Positions 57,312-64,000 of a DNA stretch of 64,000 nt are shown piece after piece. The notes under the pieces were generated by a model, which worked only from the letters and a program-made list of their open reading frames with translations, had not been told where the DNA came from and ran no database searches. A program made the position numbers and the translations under genes. The stretch comes from Aquisalimonas sp. 2447 (lineage in GTDB: Bacteria; Pseudomonadota; Gammaproteobacteria; Nitrococcales; Aquisalimonadaceae), in contig NZ_CP050695.1 in the NCBI RefSeq assembly GCF_012044895.1, positions 124,001-188,000 of the forward strand. Reading direction: 5' to 3'. The first letter of the stretch is position 1. Every line of letters starts with the position of its first letter.

Positions 57312-57694
57312 TGCGAGCGCTCGTCGTTGCCGGCCCGGGCGACCAGATCCCGCAGTTTTTTTTGGAGCTCGACCAGATCCTCCGCCACCTGGGCGCGATG
57401 CTCGAGCTGCTCCTTCTCCCGGCGCAGCTTGGCAATCTCGCGGTCCCGCGGGTCGGTCGGCTTACGCCCACCGGTCTTGGGCTCCAGACCCTGTGTGCCG
57501 GTCTCGGCCAACGTCTGGCGCCATTGGGTGAGCTGCGCGGCATACAGGCCGTTGCGGCGCAACCACTCGCCCTTCTCGCCACGCGGGAGGGCATCGACTT
57601 CAGCCAGCAGGCGCTGCTTCTCGGCTGCGGAGAACCGCCGCCGTGTACGCCTCTCCAAGGTCGGATCAGTGGGTACTTCGTTCGAGTCGCTCAC
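57308..57694 (-). CDS. IS3-family transposase OrfA
   Basis: This 128-residue DNA-binding component has the HTH start RRRFSAAEKQRLLAEVDALP, EWLRRNGLYAAQLTQWRQTL, and a C-terminal leucine-zipper-like coiled coil (REIAKLRREKEQLEHRAQVA). It overlaps orfB by 4 nt. Both frames look intact, so the element may still be active. Confidence 0.88.
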   Translation of the reverse strand: MSDSNEVPTDPTLERRTRRRFSAAEKQRLLAEVDALPRGEKGEWLRRNGLYAAQLTQWRQTLAETGTQGLEPKTGGRKPTDPRDREIAKLRREKEQLEHRAQVAEDLVELQKKLRDLVARAGNDERSQ

Positions 57695-57836
57695 AGTCTT
57701 CGGCTCCTACGAAAGCCCTGGCTCCTTTATACAGGAATCAAAAGGGGCACTGTCGACTATGAGGTTGACACCCAGGGGGTCGGCGGATTCGGTGCGATGA
57801 CTTTTATCCACATGCGTTGGATACCCCTGGAGCCGC

Positions 57837-57900
57837 GCTAGATGAAGTCGGAATTGCAGCGGAAGTTGCTCCGCAAAGCGGCTGAACCCGAACTTTAGCG
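57837..57900 (+). other. Degenerate attC-like site
   Basis: GCTAGATGAAGTCGG (57837-57851) can pair with CCGAACTTTAGC (57888-57899), leaving GATG unpaired. The right core reads CTTTAGC where GTTTAGC is expected. An internal GCGGA-AGTTGC-TCCGC hairpin is also present. It sits where a cassette boundary is predicted, 15 nt before the next gene start. Confidence 0.45.
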
Positions 57901-57913
57901 GTAAGGAGGATTT

Positions 57914-58402
57914 GTGCTCTGCTTCTCGTATGGTTCCAATATGTCGCTCGCACGACTACAGGACCGTGTGCCGTCAGCCGGATTTGTGGCCATAGGGACT
58001 TTGCCAGCGCATAGGCTACGATGCCATAAAGTCAGTAGAGATGGCTCTGGGAAATGTGACGCTGAGGAAACCGGAAACCCCGAGGACCGCGTTGTCGGGG
58101 TGGTGTACGAGATTTCAGATGACGACAAAACGGCGCTTGATCGGAAGGAAGGGCTGGGCTCTGGGTACGACGAGAAGGAAGTTGAAGTCACTACAGCTCA
58201 AGGACAGTTAACGGCCTTGATATACTTTGCTACAAACACCAATTCTCAGTTGAAGCCATATCGCTGGTACAAGGAGCACGTCCTAATCGGGGCCCGTAAG
58301 AATGGCTTGCCACCTGAATACATTGCTCAGATTGAGGCAATGGAAGCCATCGACGATCCAGACACAGAGAGGCACGATCGTGAACTGGCAATTTACCGTT
58401 AG
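57914..58402 (+). CDS. Gamma-glutamylcyclotransferase-like (GGCT/AIG2 fold) protein
   Basis: This is a 162-residue protein of the gamma-glutamylcyclotransferase-like fold. It opens with the signature FSYGSNMSLARLQDRVPSAG and continues GTLPAHRLRCHKVSRDGSGK, VVGVVYEISDDDKTALDRKE (with the catalytic-Glu region) and GYDEKEVEV. A C-terminal helical extension runs PYRWYKEHVLIGARKNGLPP. Fold members cyclise gamma-glutamyl amines or remodel side-chain amides. GTG 57914 follows AAGGAGG closely. It is a single-gene cassette between attC-like sites. Confidence 0.85.
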   Translation: MLCFSYGSNMSLARLQDRVPSAGFVAIGTLPAHRLRCHKVSRDGSGKCDAEETGNPEDRVVGVVYEISDDDKTALDRKEGLGSGYDEKEVEVTTAQGQLTALIYFATNTNSQLKPYRWYKEHVLIGARKNGLPPEYIAQIEAMEAIDDPDTERHDRELAIYR

Positions 58403-58457
58403 CAATCAAATCCAGCCGACGCTCGTACCTTGCGCGGCCGATTTGTGGCGTTAGCGG
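58396..58457 (+). other. attC-like site
   Basis: Right core GTTAGCG (58450-58456) fits GTTRRRY. The inner arms CAAATCCAGCCGACGC and GCGCGGCCGATTTG pair strongly, with unpaired extra bases. The left side has GTTAGCA (58398-58404) where RYYYAAC is expected, so it may be a recombined or degenerated site. The stop codon of the preceding gene lies in it. Confidence 0.65.
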
Positions 58458-58477
58458 GAACATGGGAGGAGAGATAT

Positions 58478-59137
58478 ATGGCGCTAATGACCGCCTACTT
58501 ACTCAAAACAAGCAATCTCGGGGAATTCTTCAATGCCCTTCAATCGGCGAAAGCCCCGGAGCGATTCACCAACAAGTTTCTGAAGGACCTTGACTTCACG
58601 AGCAGCAATGACCGTTTGCTTATCGGTGTTCTAAAGGGACTGGGGTTCATTGACGAAAATGGCGTGCCGGAGCAACGTTATTACGAGTTTCTCGATCCTG
58701 CGAATTCCGGGAAAGTGTTGGCCGAGGCGATTGAGGACGCCTACGGTGATCTCTTCGATATTCGAAAAGACGCTCAGAACATGGACGTGGCACAAGTTAG
58801 AGGGAAGTTTAAGAGTCTGACGCAGGGGCAAGAATCAGACAACGTGATCAACAATATGGCCGCCACCTTTACGGCGCTCTGCGAGCACGCTGACTGGAGT
58901 CCGCGACAAAAACCTGAGCCGGCGGTCAAGCAAGAAGAGGAAAAGGTGGGAGAGGCAGATAAGAAGGAGCGGACTCCCAAGCACGGTGCGGCGTCGGAGG
59001 AAGAAGATGCACCCGAAGGCTTGACGAATCGGGAAAAGCTGCAGCTGCATTATAATATCCAATTGATACTGCCGAACTCGCGCGATCCGGCAGTTTTTGA
59101 CGCCTTGTTTACCAGCCTCAAAAAGCATCTCTTGTGA
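58478..59137 (+). CDS. DUF5343-like protein, partner of a HEPN protein
   Basis: This is a 219-residue protein. The first 100 residues, TAYLLKTSNLGEFFNALQSA through NDRLLIGVLKGLGFIDENGV then PEQRYYEFLD, look like the DUF5343 winged-helix-type domain. A charged linker rich in Glu and Lys (about residues 145-185) leads to a C-terminal segment GLTNREKLQLHYNIQLILPN then SRDPAVFDALFTSLKKHLL. GGAGGAGAG precedes ATG 58478. The stop overlaps the start of a HEPN-domain gene (GTGA), so the two are translated together. It may be the antitoxin or the sensing part of a two-gene module; this is unproven. Confidence 0.75.
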   Translation: MALMTAYLLKTSNLGEFFNALQSAKAPERFTNKFLKDLDFTSSNDRLLIGVLKGLGFIDENGVPEQRYYEFLDPANSGKVLAEAIEDAYGDLFDIRKDAQNMDVAQVRGKFKSLTQGQESDNVINNMAATFTALCEHADWSPRQKPEPAVKQEEEKVGEADKKERTPKHGAASEEEDAPEGLTNREKLQLHYNIQLILPNSRDPAVFDALFTSLKKHLL

Positions 59138-59712
59138 CCATGACCAATCACGAAGACCAAGTCTACTCGTTTGTGTACCGCGGGCACCTGGCTCGGCAGG
59201 CCATAGGACAGCCATCGAGGGCCGCGCACGAAAACAGAATTGCCCAGCGGCTCCCTCTGGAGTTAATGGAAGACAACCATCTGGAGGTGGCGGAACGGAT
59301 GGCAGTGGTTTATTCCGCGATTGCCGCGTTCGAGCGATCCGTTCGCGCATTTATCAAGACGCGGCTGCTCGACCCTGAGGTGGTCGGGGAGGACTGGTGG
59401 GTGGAGTGCGTTCCCGAAAAACGTAGGCAGAAGGCACAAAACCGGAGAGATGAAGAGAATAAGATCCGGTACCACGCAAAGCGAGGAGACAGCCTCCTTG
59501 ACTATACGGAGATTGAAGACCTGTCGGCGATAATAACCACCAATCAGGAACATTTTAAGGATTTCATACCCGATATCGAATGGGCGAAACATATCTTCAA
59601 GTCAGTCGAGCGTTCTAGAAATATCATTATGCATAGCGGAGAAATGGAAGCGGAAGACGTCGAGCGCTTGGGTATGGCCATGCGGGATTGGCTGAATCAG
59701 GTTGGTGGTTAA
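59134..59712 (+). CDS. HEPN-domain protein (Swt1-like), putative RNase effector
   Basis: This is a 192-residue, mostly helical protein. The C-terminal part, DYTEIEDLSAIITTNQEHFK then DFIPDIEWAKHIFKSVERSR and NIIMHSGEM, carries an RNxxxH (Rx4H) motif at Arg162-His167, the catalytic signature of HEPN ribonucleases. The sequence resembles Swt1-type HEPN proteins. The N-terminal half (LEVAERMAVVYSAIAAFERS then VRAFIKTRLL) may mediate dimerisation. The start is GTG 59134, overlapping the upstream stop, or ATG 59140. Coupling to the DUF5343-like gene in an integron cassette suggests a toxin-antitoxin or phage-defence pair. Confidence 0.78.
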   Translation: MTMTNHEDQVYSFVYRGHLARQAIGQPSRAAHENRIAQRLPLELMEDNHLEVAERMAVVYSAIAAFERSVRAFIKTRLLDPEVVGEDWWVECVPEKRRQKAQNRRDEENKIRYHAKRGDSLLDYTEIEDLSAIITTNQEHFKDFIPDIEWAKHIFKSVERSRNIIMHSGEMEAEDVERLGMAMRDWLNQVGG

Positions 59713-59776
59713 CTTGGCACTCAAGCCGACTGGCCTACGCTTCGCTTCGCCCAGCGGCTTAGCTTTTCGTTGTCAC
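59707..59776 (+). other. attC-like site
   Basis: Inner arms AAGCCGACTGG and CCAGCGGCTT pair with a single unpaired A, as in canonical attC sites. The left core GGTTAAC fits loosely, and the right core GTTGTCA (59769-59775) departs from GTTRRRY. The next gene starts 18 nt later. Confidence 0.7.
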
Positions 59777-59793
59777 ACAGGGAGGTTGAGTTA

Positions 59794-60192
59794 ATGAACC
59801 TATCAGGTAGCTGCCTTTGCGGGGGCGTCCAATATGAACTGAATGGCGGCGTTAGCGACGTTTACAATTGCCATGGCTCTATGTGCCGCAAGCTCCATGC
59901 AGCGGCGTTCCGAACCTGTGCAAAGGTGCAGGCCGATGACTGGAGGACCGTCAGAGGCCAAGAGCTGCTCAAAAGCTACGAGTCATCGCCGTGAGAGTTC
60001 AAGGTTTTTTGCTCAAATTGCGGTTCAAGCATTCATACGAAGTTCAGTGAAAAGCCAGAGGTCTATGCGCTTCCACTGGGCACCCTCGACACTGATCCCG
60101 GCGTGCGCGCAGACCGACATGTCTTCGTGGGCAGCAAGGCGCCATGGTTCGATATCTCCGACGATTTGCCTCAGTTCACGGAGAATGGCTGA
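59794..60192 (+). pseudogene. GFA-family (glutathione-dependent formaldehyde-activating-like) protein with internal TGA
   Basis: The reading frame covers 132 residues of a GFA/CENP-V zinc protein. It reads LSGSCLCGGVQYELNG, YNCHGSMCRKLHAAAF, then after an in-frame TGA at 59992-59994, EFKVFCSNCGSSIHTKF. All expected Cys clusters are present on both sides of the stop. The position is usually Gly (GGA), so a single base change explains TGA. GGGAGG precedes ATG 59794. The product is likely truncated to 66 residues and inactive, unless TGA is read through. Confidence 0.8.
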
Positions 60193-60197
60193 GGCAG

Positions 60198-60258
60198 TGA
60201 TAACAAGTCGCGTACGACGGACGTCCCTGACGGGCCGCCGCTTTGCTCAGCGTTAGTC
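60198..60258 (+). other. attC-like site
   Basis: TGATAAC-type left end (TAAC at 60201-60204) and right core GTTAGTC (60252-60258, fits GTTRRRY) enclose imperfect arms CGACGGACGTCCC and GGGCCGCCG. The next start codon is 13 nt downstream. Confidence 0.68.
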
Positions 60259-60270
60259 AGAGGAAAAGCA

Positions 60271-60873
60271 GTGGAAGTTTCTCCCCTCACAATTGATGGC
60301 ACTCACATCAGGCTGGAGCCCTTAGCGAAGTCGCACAGCGACGCGCTGTACGCGGCCGCAGCGGATGGGGAGCTGTGGAACTCGAAGGTCACCTCCGTGC
60401 CGGGGTCGTTGCAGGCGACTGCGGAGTACATCGACGATGCGCTCTCGGGGCAAGCGCAGGGGCGGTTTCTGCCGTTCGCCATCATCCGCAAGACCTCCGG
60501 CACCGTTGTCGGCACCACGCGCTATCGCGCGATCGAGCGCGCGCACCGCCGGCTGGAAATCGGTTCCACCTGGTTGGCGACGAGCGCACAGCGCACGGTG
60601 GTGAACACGGAAGCAAAGTTCCTGCTTCTAAAGCATGCCTTTGAAGTGCTCGGCTGCCTGCGAGTGGAGTTCCTGACGGATGTCCTTAACGAGGGCTCCC
60701 GGAAGGCCATCCTGCGCTTGGGCGCGAAGCAAGAAGGAATCCTGCGGTATCACATGGTCATGCCAGGTGGCCGTCAACGGGATTCCGTGTGCTATAGCAT
60801 CGTCAGCCCGGAGTGGCCGGAGGTTAAGGCCGGCCTTGAGGCAAAGCTCCGCCAATCGAGAGAAATAACCTAA
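60271..60873 (+). CDS. GNAT-family N-acetyltransferase, RimJ/RimL type
   Basis: This 200-residue acetyltransferase opens with TIDGTHIRLEPLAKSHSDAL and has SGTVVGTTRYRAIERAHRRL then EIGSTWL. An acetyl-CoA-loop region, SAQRTVVNTEAKFLLLKHAF, is followed by VLGCLRVEFLTDVLNEGSRK then AILRLGAKQEGILR. This pattern matches Acetyltransf_3 (RimJ/L-like) proteins, which modify N-terminal or small-molecule amines. GTG 60271 follows AGAGGAAAAG. It is a single-gene cassette; acetyltransferases are frequent integron cargo. Confidence 0.87.
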   Translation: MEVSPLTIDGTHIRLEPLAKSHSDALYAAAADGELWNSKVTSVPGSLQATAEYIDDALSGQAQGRFLPFAIIRKTSGTVVGTTRYRAIERAHRRLEIGSTWLATSAQRTVVNTEAKFLLLKHAFEVLGCLRVEFLTDVLNEGSRKAILRLGAKQEGILRYHMVMPGGRQRDSVCYSIVSPEWPEVKAGLEAKLRQSREIT

Positions 60874-60916
60874 CAACGGGGTCGAACGCGCCGCGGCTCA
60901 CCCGGAGTCGTTATAC
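60868..60916 (+). other. Short attC-like site
   Basis: R'' ACCTAAC (60868-60874) fits RYYYAAC perfectly. The right core GTTATAC (60910-60916) is one base off GTTRRRY. The arms AACGGGG and the CCCGGAGTCGTTA side pair only partly. The site overlaps the acetyltransferase stop and may be truncated. Confidence 0.6.
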
Positions 60917-60928
60917 GTGGCGTTCGTC

Positions 60929-60956
60929 TTGACGTACGTACCGGAAGGCGTACTCT
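60929..60956 (+). promoter_or_regulatory. Putative promoter of the toxin-antitoxin operon
   Basis: TTGACG (60929-60934) and TACTCT (60951-60956) are 16 nt apart, 32 nt before the antitoxin start. The palindrome GTACGTAC lies in the spacer, a plausible antitoxin operator. Confidence 0.45.
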
Positions 60957-60988
60957 TGGTGGAGGCTTTAACACGCAAGAGGTGCGTC

Positions 60989-61231
60989 ATGAACGGAATC
61001 ACGGCAACTGAGGGGCGCAGCAACCTCTATCGGTTGATCGACGAAACCGCCGAGTCCCATCAACCAATCGTCATCATGGGCAAGCGGAACAAAGCGGTCC
61101 TGGTATCCGAAGAAGACTGGTCGGCCATTCAGGAAACACTGTACCTGCTCTCCGTGCCAGGTATGCGGGAGTCTACTCGAGAGGGGATGGATACCCCCGT
61201 GGATGAATGCGATGAGGGACTGGATTGGTGA
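60989..61231 (+). CDS. Type II antitoxin, YefM/Phd family
   Basis: This 80-residue antitoxin has a typical DNA-binding N-terminus (MNGITATEGRSNLYRLIDET then AESHQPIVIMGKRNKAVLVS) and an acidic C-terminal tail that binds the toxin (MRESTREGMDTPVDECDEGL). ATG 60989 has AGAGGTG upstream. Its stop overlaps the toxin start by 4 nt. The pair ends the recognisable cassette array and may stabilise it. Confidence 0.92.
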   Translation: MNGITATEGRSNLYRLIDETAESHQPIVIMGKRNKAVLVSEEDWSAIQETLYLLSVPGMRESTREGMDTPVDECDEGLDW

Positions 61232-61491
61232 CATGGAAGTTGGTGTACACCAAGCGAGCACAGAAAGATGCAAAGAAACTGGCCTCCAGCGGCCTTATGC
61301 CCAAAGACCAGGAGTTGTTGGCACTGATTGCAGAAGACCCATACCGCAAGCCGCCTCCGTTCGAGAGGCTCGTTGGTGATCTTGCGGGGGCCTGTTCACG
61401 CCGCATCAATATCCAGCATCGTCTGGTTTACCAAGTGCTTGAGGGCGATCGAGTCGTGAAAGTGCTCAGGCTCTGGAGCCACTACGAATAA
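61228..61491 (+). CDS. yoeB: Type II toxin, YoeB/Txe family ribosome-dependent mRNA interferase
   Basis: This is an 87-residue RelE-fold toxin. It has WKLVYTKRAQKDAKKLASSG, DPYRKPPPFERLVGDLAGAC (with the Glu/Arg active-site region), SRRINIQHRLVYQV, and the YoeB-type C-terminus VLRLWSHYE with catalytic His and Tyr. GTG 61228 overlaps the antitoxin stop. Family members cleave mRNA on the ribosome. No attC site is evident in the 127 nt after it. Confidence 0.92.
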   Translation: MTWKLVYTKRAQKDAKKLASSGLMPKDQELLALIAEDPYRKPPPFERLVGDLAGACSRRINIQHRLVYQVLEGDRVVKVLRLWSHYE

Positions 61492-61618
61492 TGCATCATC
61501 AGCCGGCTGTTGCCGGACAGGTGTTCCACCGCTTCGCGGCTCCACAAATCCCGCCTCAAGCATCTGGACGTGAAGCCACCGCACCGCGATCACGTCAGCG
61601 GAGGGTCGGGCGCCTGTC

Positions 61619-62755
61619 TCACTCCCGGCCGGTAATTGCCGCCAACGCGTCCTCCAATCTGGCCACGGTCCGGTCTACGTGCTGGAGTTTGTCCAGCCCG
61701 AACAGGCCAATCCGGAACGTGCGGAAGTCGTCGGGCTCGTCGCACATGAGTGGCACCCCGGCCGCCGTCTGCAGGCCCTGATCCGCGAAGGCGCGGCCGT
61801 TGTGCAGGGTGGGGTCGTCGGTGTGGCAGACGACGACACCCGGCGCCTGGAACCCCTCGGCGGCAACGCTGGCGAAGCCGTGTTCCGAGAGCAGCCCGCG
61901 GACCCGGTTGCCCAGCTCGCTCTGGCGTTCCCGCAGCATTTCCAGGCTGGCTGCCTCGGTCTCCCGCAGGGTGTCACGGAAGCGCGCCAGGCTGTCAGTG
62001 GGCATGGTGGCGTGGTAGGCGTGGCCGCCGTCCTCGTAGGCGCGCATGATGACGCGCCACTTGCGGAGGTCCAGCGCAAAACTCGTGCTGGTGGTCTGCT
62101 CCAGGCGCTCCTCCGCCGTGCCGCTCAGCATCACCAGCCCGGCGCAGGGCGACGCGCTCCAGCCCTTCTGTGGTGCGCTGATGAGCACGTCGACGCCCAG
62201 CGCGCGCATGTCCACCCAGAGTGCGCCGGAGGCGATGCAGTCGAGGACGAACAGGCCACCGCTCTCGTGCGCCGCCTCGGCGAGGGCCCGCACGTAGTCG
62301 TCCGGCAGCAGAATGCCGGAGGCGGTCTCCACGTGGGGCGCGAAGACCACGGCGGGCTTCTCTGCGCGGATGGCCGCTACCGCCTCTTCCACCGGGGGCG
62401 GAGCGTACGGTGCCTGGCGCTGCGATGTTGTGGGCCGCGCCTTGAGCACGGTGGTGGCAGAGGCAATGCCGCCGGTGTCGAGGATCTGCGTCCAGCGATA
62501 GCTGAACCAGCCGTTGCGGATCACCAAGCAGTTCTGGCCGGTGGCGAACTGACGCGCCACCGCCTCCATGGCCCAGGTGCCGCCGCCGGGAACCACGATG
62601 GCCGCCTCGGCCCCGTATACGCGCCGTAGTCCGGCCGACAGCTCACGCATCACGCCCTGGAACGCGGCGGACATGTGGTTCAGGGAGCGATCGGTGAACA
62701 CCACCGAGTACTCCAGGAGTTGGCGCGGTTCCTGACCCGGTGCCTGCGCGGACAT
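61619..62755 (-). CDS. Class V aminotransferase family protein
   Basis: This is a 378-residue PLP enzyme of the serine-pyruvate/alanine-glyoxylate aminotransferase type. Visible are FTDRSLNHMSAAFQGVMREL, IVVPGGGTWAMEAVARQFAT, VFAPHVETASGILLPDDYVR, LFVLDCIASGALWVDMRALG (PLP Asp), and the PLP-lysine motif VLISAPQKGWSASPCAGLVM. The substrate is not decided by sequence; 2-aminoethylphosphonate or serine transaminases are relatives. CTGGAGG precedes ATG 62755; ATG 62770 is an alternative. GC content returns to the chromosome level, so this gene probably lies outside the cassette array. Confidence 0.87.
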   Translation of the reverse strand: MSAQAPGQEPRQLLEYSVVFTDRSLNHMSAAFQGVMRELSAGLRRVYGAEAAIVVPGGGTWAMEAVARQFATGQNCLVIRNGWFSYRWTQILDTGGIASATTVLKARPTTSQRQAPYAPPPVEEAVAAIRAEKPAVVFAPHVETASGILLPDDYVRALAEAAHESGGLFVLDCIASGALWVDMRALGVDVLISAPQKGWSASPCAGLVMLSGTAEERLEQTTSTSFALDLRKWRVIMRAYEDGGHAYHATMPTDSLARFRDTLRETEAASLEMLRERQSELGNRVRGLLSEHGFASVAAEGFQAPGVVVCHTDDPTLHNGRAFADQGLQTAAGVPLMCDEPDDFRTFRIGLFGLDKLQHVDRTVARLEDALAAITGRE

Positions 62756-62943
62756 GCGAGCCTCCAGCATGGTTGTTGCTGACAGGGACAGGTGTACGCC
62801 GATTCGCCGCTGTTGGGCAAGCGGCGGTGCTTGGTGGTTATCTATCGGTGCACTTTGCTAATCGGGCAGTAGCCACACTGCCCCGACCTTGGCTAAGGTG
62901 GCGAGGCCATAGAAGAATCACAAAACAACCGCCCGGGAGCCTC

Positions 62944-64000
62944 ATGGACCCGAACCAAAGCCCGGAACAACGCGCCCGCGACCGCATCGATGACCAGCTC
63001 CGGTCTTCGGGCTGGGTCGTGCAGAGTCTGGCAGGCCTGAATCCACAGGCCGGGCGCGGCGTGGCGGTTCGCGAATACCCCACCGACTCCGGCCCCATGG
63101 ACTACTTGTTGATGGTGGATGGCGAGCCGGTCGGGCTGATCGAGGCCAAGCGCGAGGAGGAAGGCCACCGGATTACCACGGTGGAGGAGCAGTCGGCCCG
63201 CTATGCCGGTGCCGAACTCAAGTACGTCGGCAAGGCCGATCTACGCTTCGTCTACGAGGCCACCGGCGAGATTACCCGCTTCACCGACCGCCGGGACCCG
63301 ATCCCCCGGGCCCGCGAGCTGTTCCAGTTCCACCGTCCGGAGACTTTGGCCGAATGGCGCGGGCAGGCCGGCCCGTTCCGCAAGCGGCTGCAGGCCCTGC
63401 CGGCGCTGCAACCTGATGGCCTGCGCGACTGCCAGTTCCACGCCATCAGCAAACTGGAGACCTCCTTCAAAGAAAACCGCCCCCGGGCGCTGATCCAGAT
63501 GGCCACCGGGGCCGGCAAGACCTTCACCGCCATCACCAGCATTTATCGTCTCCTCAAGCACGCTGGGGCCAAGCGCGTGCTCTTCCTGGTGGATACCCGC
63601 AACCTGGGTGTTCAGGCCGAGAACGAGTTCCACCAGTACCTGCCCCAGGACGACAACCGCAAGTTCACCGAGCTCTACACCGTCCAGCGCCTGCGCTCGC
63701 CCCATGTGCCCACCGATGGGCAGGTCTGCATCAGCACCATCCAGCGCCTGTATTCCATCCTCAAGGGTGAGCCGCTGGCCGAAGAGGCCGAGGACGAGAT
63801 GCCCGGCCTGGACGCCCTGCGCAAGGATCCGCTGCCGGTGGTCTACAACGAGAAGGTGCCGCCGGAGTTCTTCGACGTCATCGTCATCGATGAGTGCCAC
63901 CGCTCCATCTACAACCTCTGGCGCCAGGTGATCGAGTATTTCGACAGCTTCCTGGTGGGCCTCACCGCCACGCCGGACAACCGCACCTACGCCTTCTTCA
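62944..64000 (+). CDS. hsdR: Type I restriction enzyme HsdR subunit, 5' part (truncated by window end)
   Basis: The open frame from ATG 62944 runs to the window edge, 352 codons without a stop. The N-terminal nuclease domain has DSGPMDYLLMVDGEPVGLIE then AKREEEGH (PD-ExK type). The helicase motor has ALIQMATGAGKTFTAITS (Walker A), RVLFLVDTRNLGVQAENEF, the DExH motif VIVIDECHRSIYNLWRQV, and FLVGLTATPDNRTYAFF. HsdR translocates and cuts unmethylated DNA with HsdM and HsdS, which must lie beyond the window or elsewhere. This frame is a partial gene, not a broken one. Its place beside the cassette array suggests a defence-rich region. Confidence 0.93.
   Translation, partial: MDPNQSPEQRARDRIDDQLRSSGWVVQSLAGLNPQAGRGVAVREYPTDSGPMDYLLMVDGEPVGLIEAKREEEGHRITTVEEQSARYAGAELKYVGKADLRFVYEATGEITRFTDRRDPIPRARELFQFHRPETLAEWRGQAGPFRKRLQALPALQPDGLRDCQFHAISKLETSFKENRPRALIQMATGAGKTFTAITSIYRLLKHAGAKRVLFLVDTRNLGVQAENEFHQYLPQDDNRKFTELYTVQRLRSPHVPTDGQVCISTIQRLYSILKGEPLAEEAEDEMPGLDALRKDPLPVVYNEKVPPEFFDVIVIDECHRSIYNLWRQVIEYFDSFLVGLTATPDNRTYAFF

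Larger units (their letters stand above)
56205..57778 (-). mobile_element. IS3-family insertion sequence
   Basis: The 1574-bp element carries overlapping orfA and orfB on the minus strand. Related inverted ends contain TGTCAAC (56209-56215) and GTTGACA (57764-57770). It is flanked by the direct repeat GTCGG (56200-56204 and 57779-57783), and excision restores the interrupted cassette gene. The flank-based boundaries extend 4 and 8 nt beyond the TGTCAAC ends, so exact ends are tentative. Confidence 0.85.
55990..57841 (+). pseudogene. Small Zn-ribbon membrane protein split by an IS3 element
   Basis: The first 71 codons (55990-56202) read MNKLVCPHCGKPGLSILRKM then CLGPAVPAKCKVCGKKVGV, a four-cysteine zinc ribbon, followed by a helix (FAIIPFIAAILASALVE). 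The rest resumes after the insertion sequence: from 57784 the frame continues GGFGAMTFIHMRWIPLEPR and stops at 57841. Joining across the 5-bp repeat GTCGG gives a 90-residue protein with two helices. Such small zinc-ribbon membrane proteins are of unknown function. Its position between attC-like sites makes it an integron cassette gene. Confidence 0.78.

Overview
The window is a high-GC bacterial chromosome segment, most consistent with a halophilic or haloalkaliphilic gammaproteobacterium of the Ectothiorhodospiraceae type. This is inferred from gene content (type-II leuA, three-part pntAB, argS followed by a SPOR protein, ubiD beside an iron-sulfur flavin reductase), acidic proteins and abundant REP-like palindromes. 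No rRNA, tRNA or CRISPR array was seen, so the lineage is inference only.

Region 1 (about 1-15,750) is a cobalamin locus. cbiB and the threonine-phosphate decarboxylase gene come first. A cobalamin riboswitch (2094-2310) then precedes a tightly packed, mostly overlapping run: btuB, a CobN-family chelatase, a MotA/TolQ/ExbB-like protein, a DUF2149-like protein, btuF, btuC, btuD, cobB, cobO and cobQ. The CobN protein is unusual: it has a signal peptide, a His/Asp-rich insert and a C-terminal membrane helix. This implies a periplasmic chelatase next to a TonB-type motor pair.

Region 2 (15,750-18,800) holds a group II intron with a twice-frameshifted reverse transcriptase. The intron is inserted inside a REP-type palindrome, and removing it restores the repeat. 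It is followed by speE.

Region 3 (18,800-53,760) is ordinary chromosome: a binding protein with a chemoreceptor, speA, a beta-hydroxyacid dehydrogenase, an SseB protein, argS and a SPOR protein, a J-domain gene, priA, the pnt operon, an HNH nuclease, leuA behind a leucine-rich leader peptide, a 5'-3' exonuclease, fructosamine kinase, an overlapping hydrolase/terpene synthase/mlaA group, a CHASE-PAS receptor, and ubiD with its flavin reductase. A second cobalamin riboswitch (48871-49077) precedes a TonB receptor, a PepSY membrane protein and a CPBP protease. Several REP families are scattered between these genes.

Region 4 (about 54,050-61,500) is a lower-GC accessory block. It reads as an integron cassette array with no visible integrase (CALIN type): short single or paired genes separated by attC-like sites, with gene starts usually 19-35 nt after each core site. 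Cargo includes an OLD-type ATPase/nuclease with an in-frame amber codon, a Zn-ribbon membrane protein split by an IS3-family element, a gamma-glutamylcyclotransferase-like protein, a DUF5343-like protein coupled to an Rx4H HEPN protein, a GFA-family gene with an internal TGA, a GNAT acetyltransferase and a YefM/YoeB-type toxin-antitoxin pair. A class-V aminotransferase and the 5' part of a type I restriction hsdR gene close the window.
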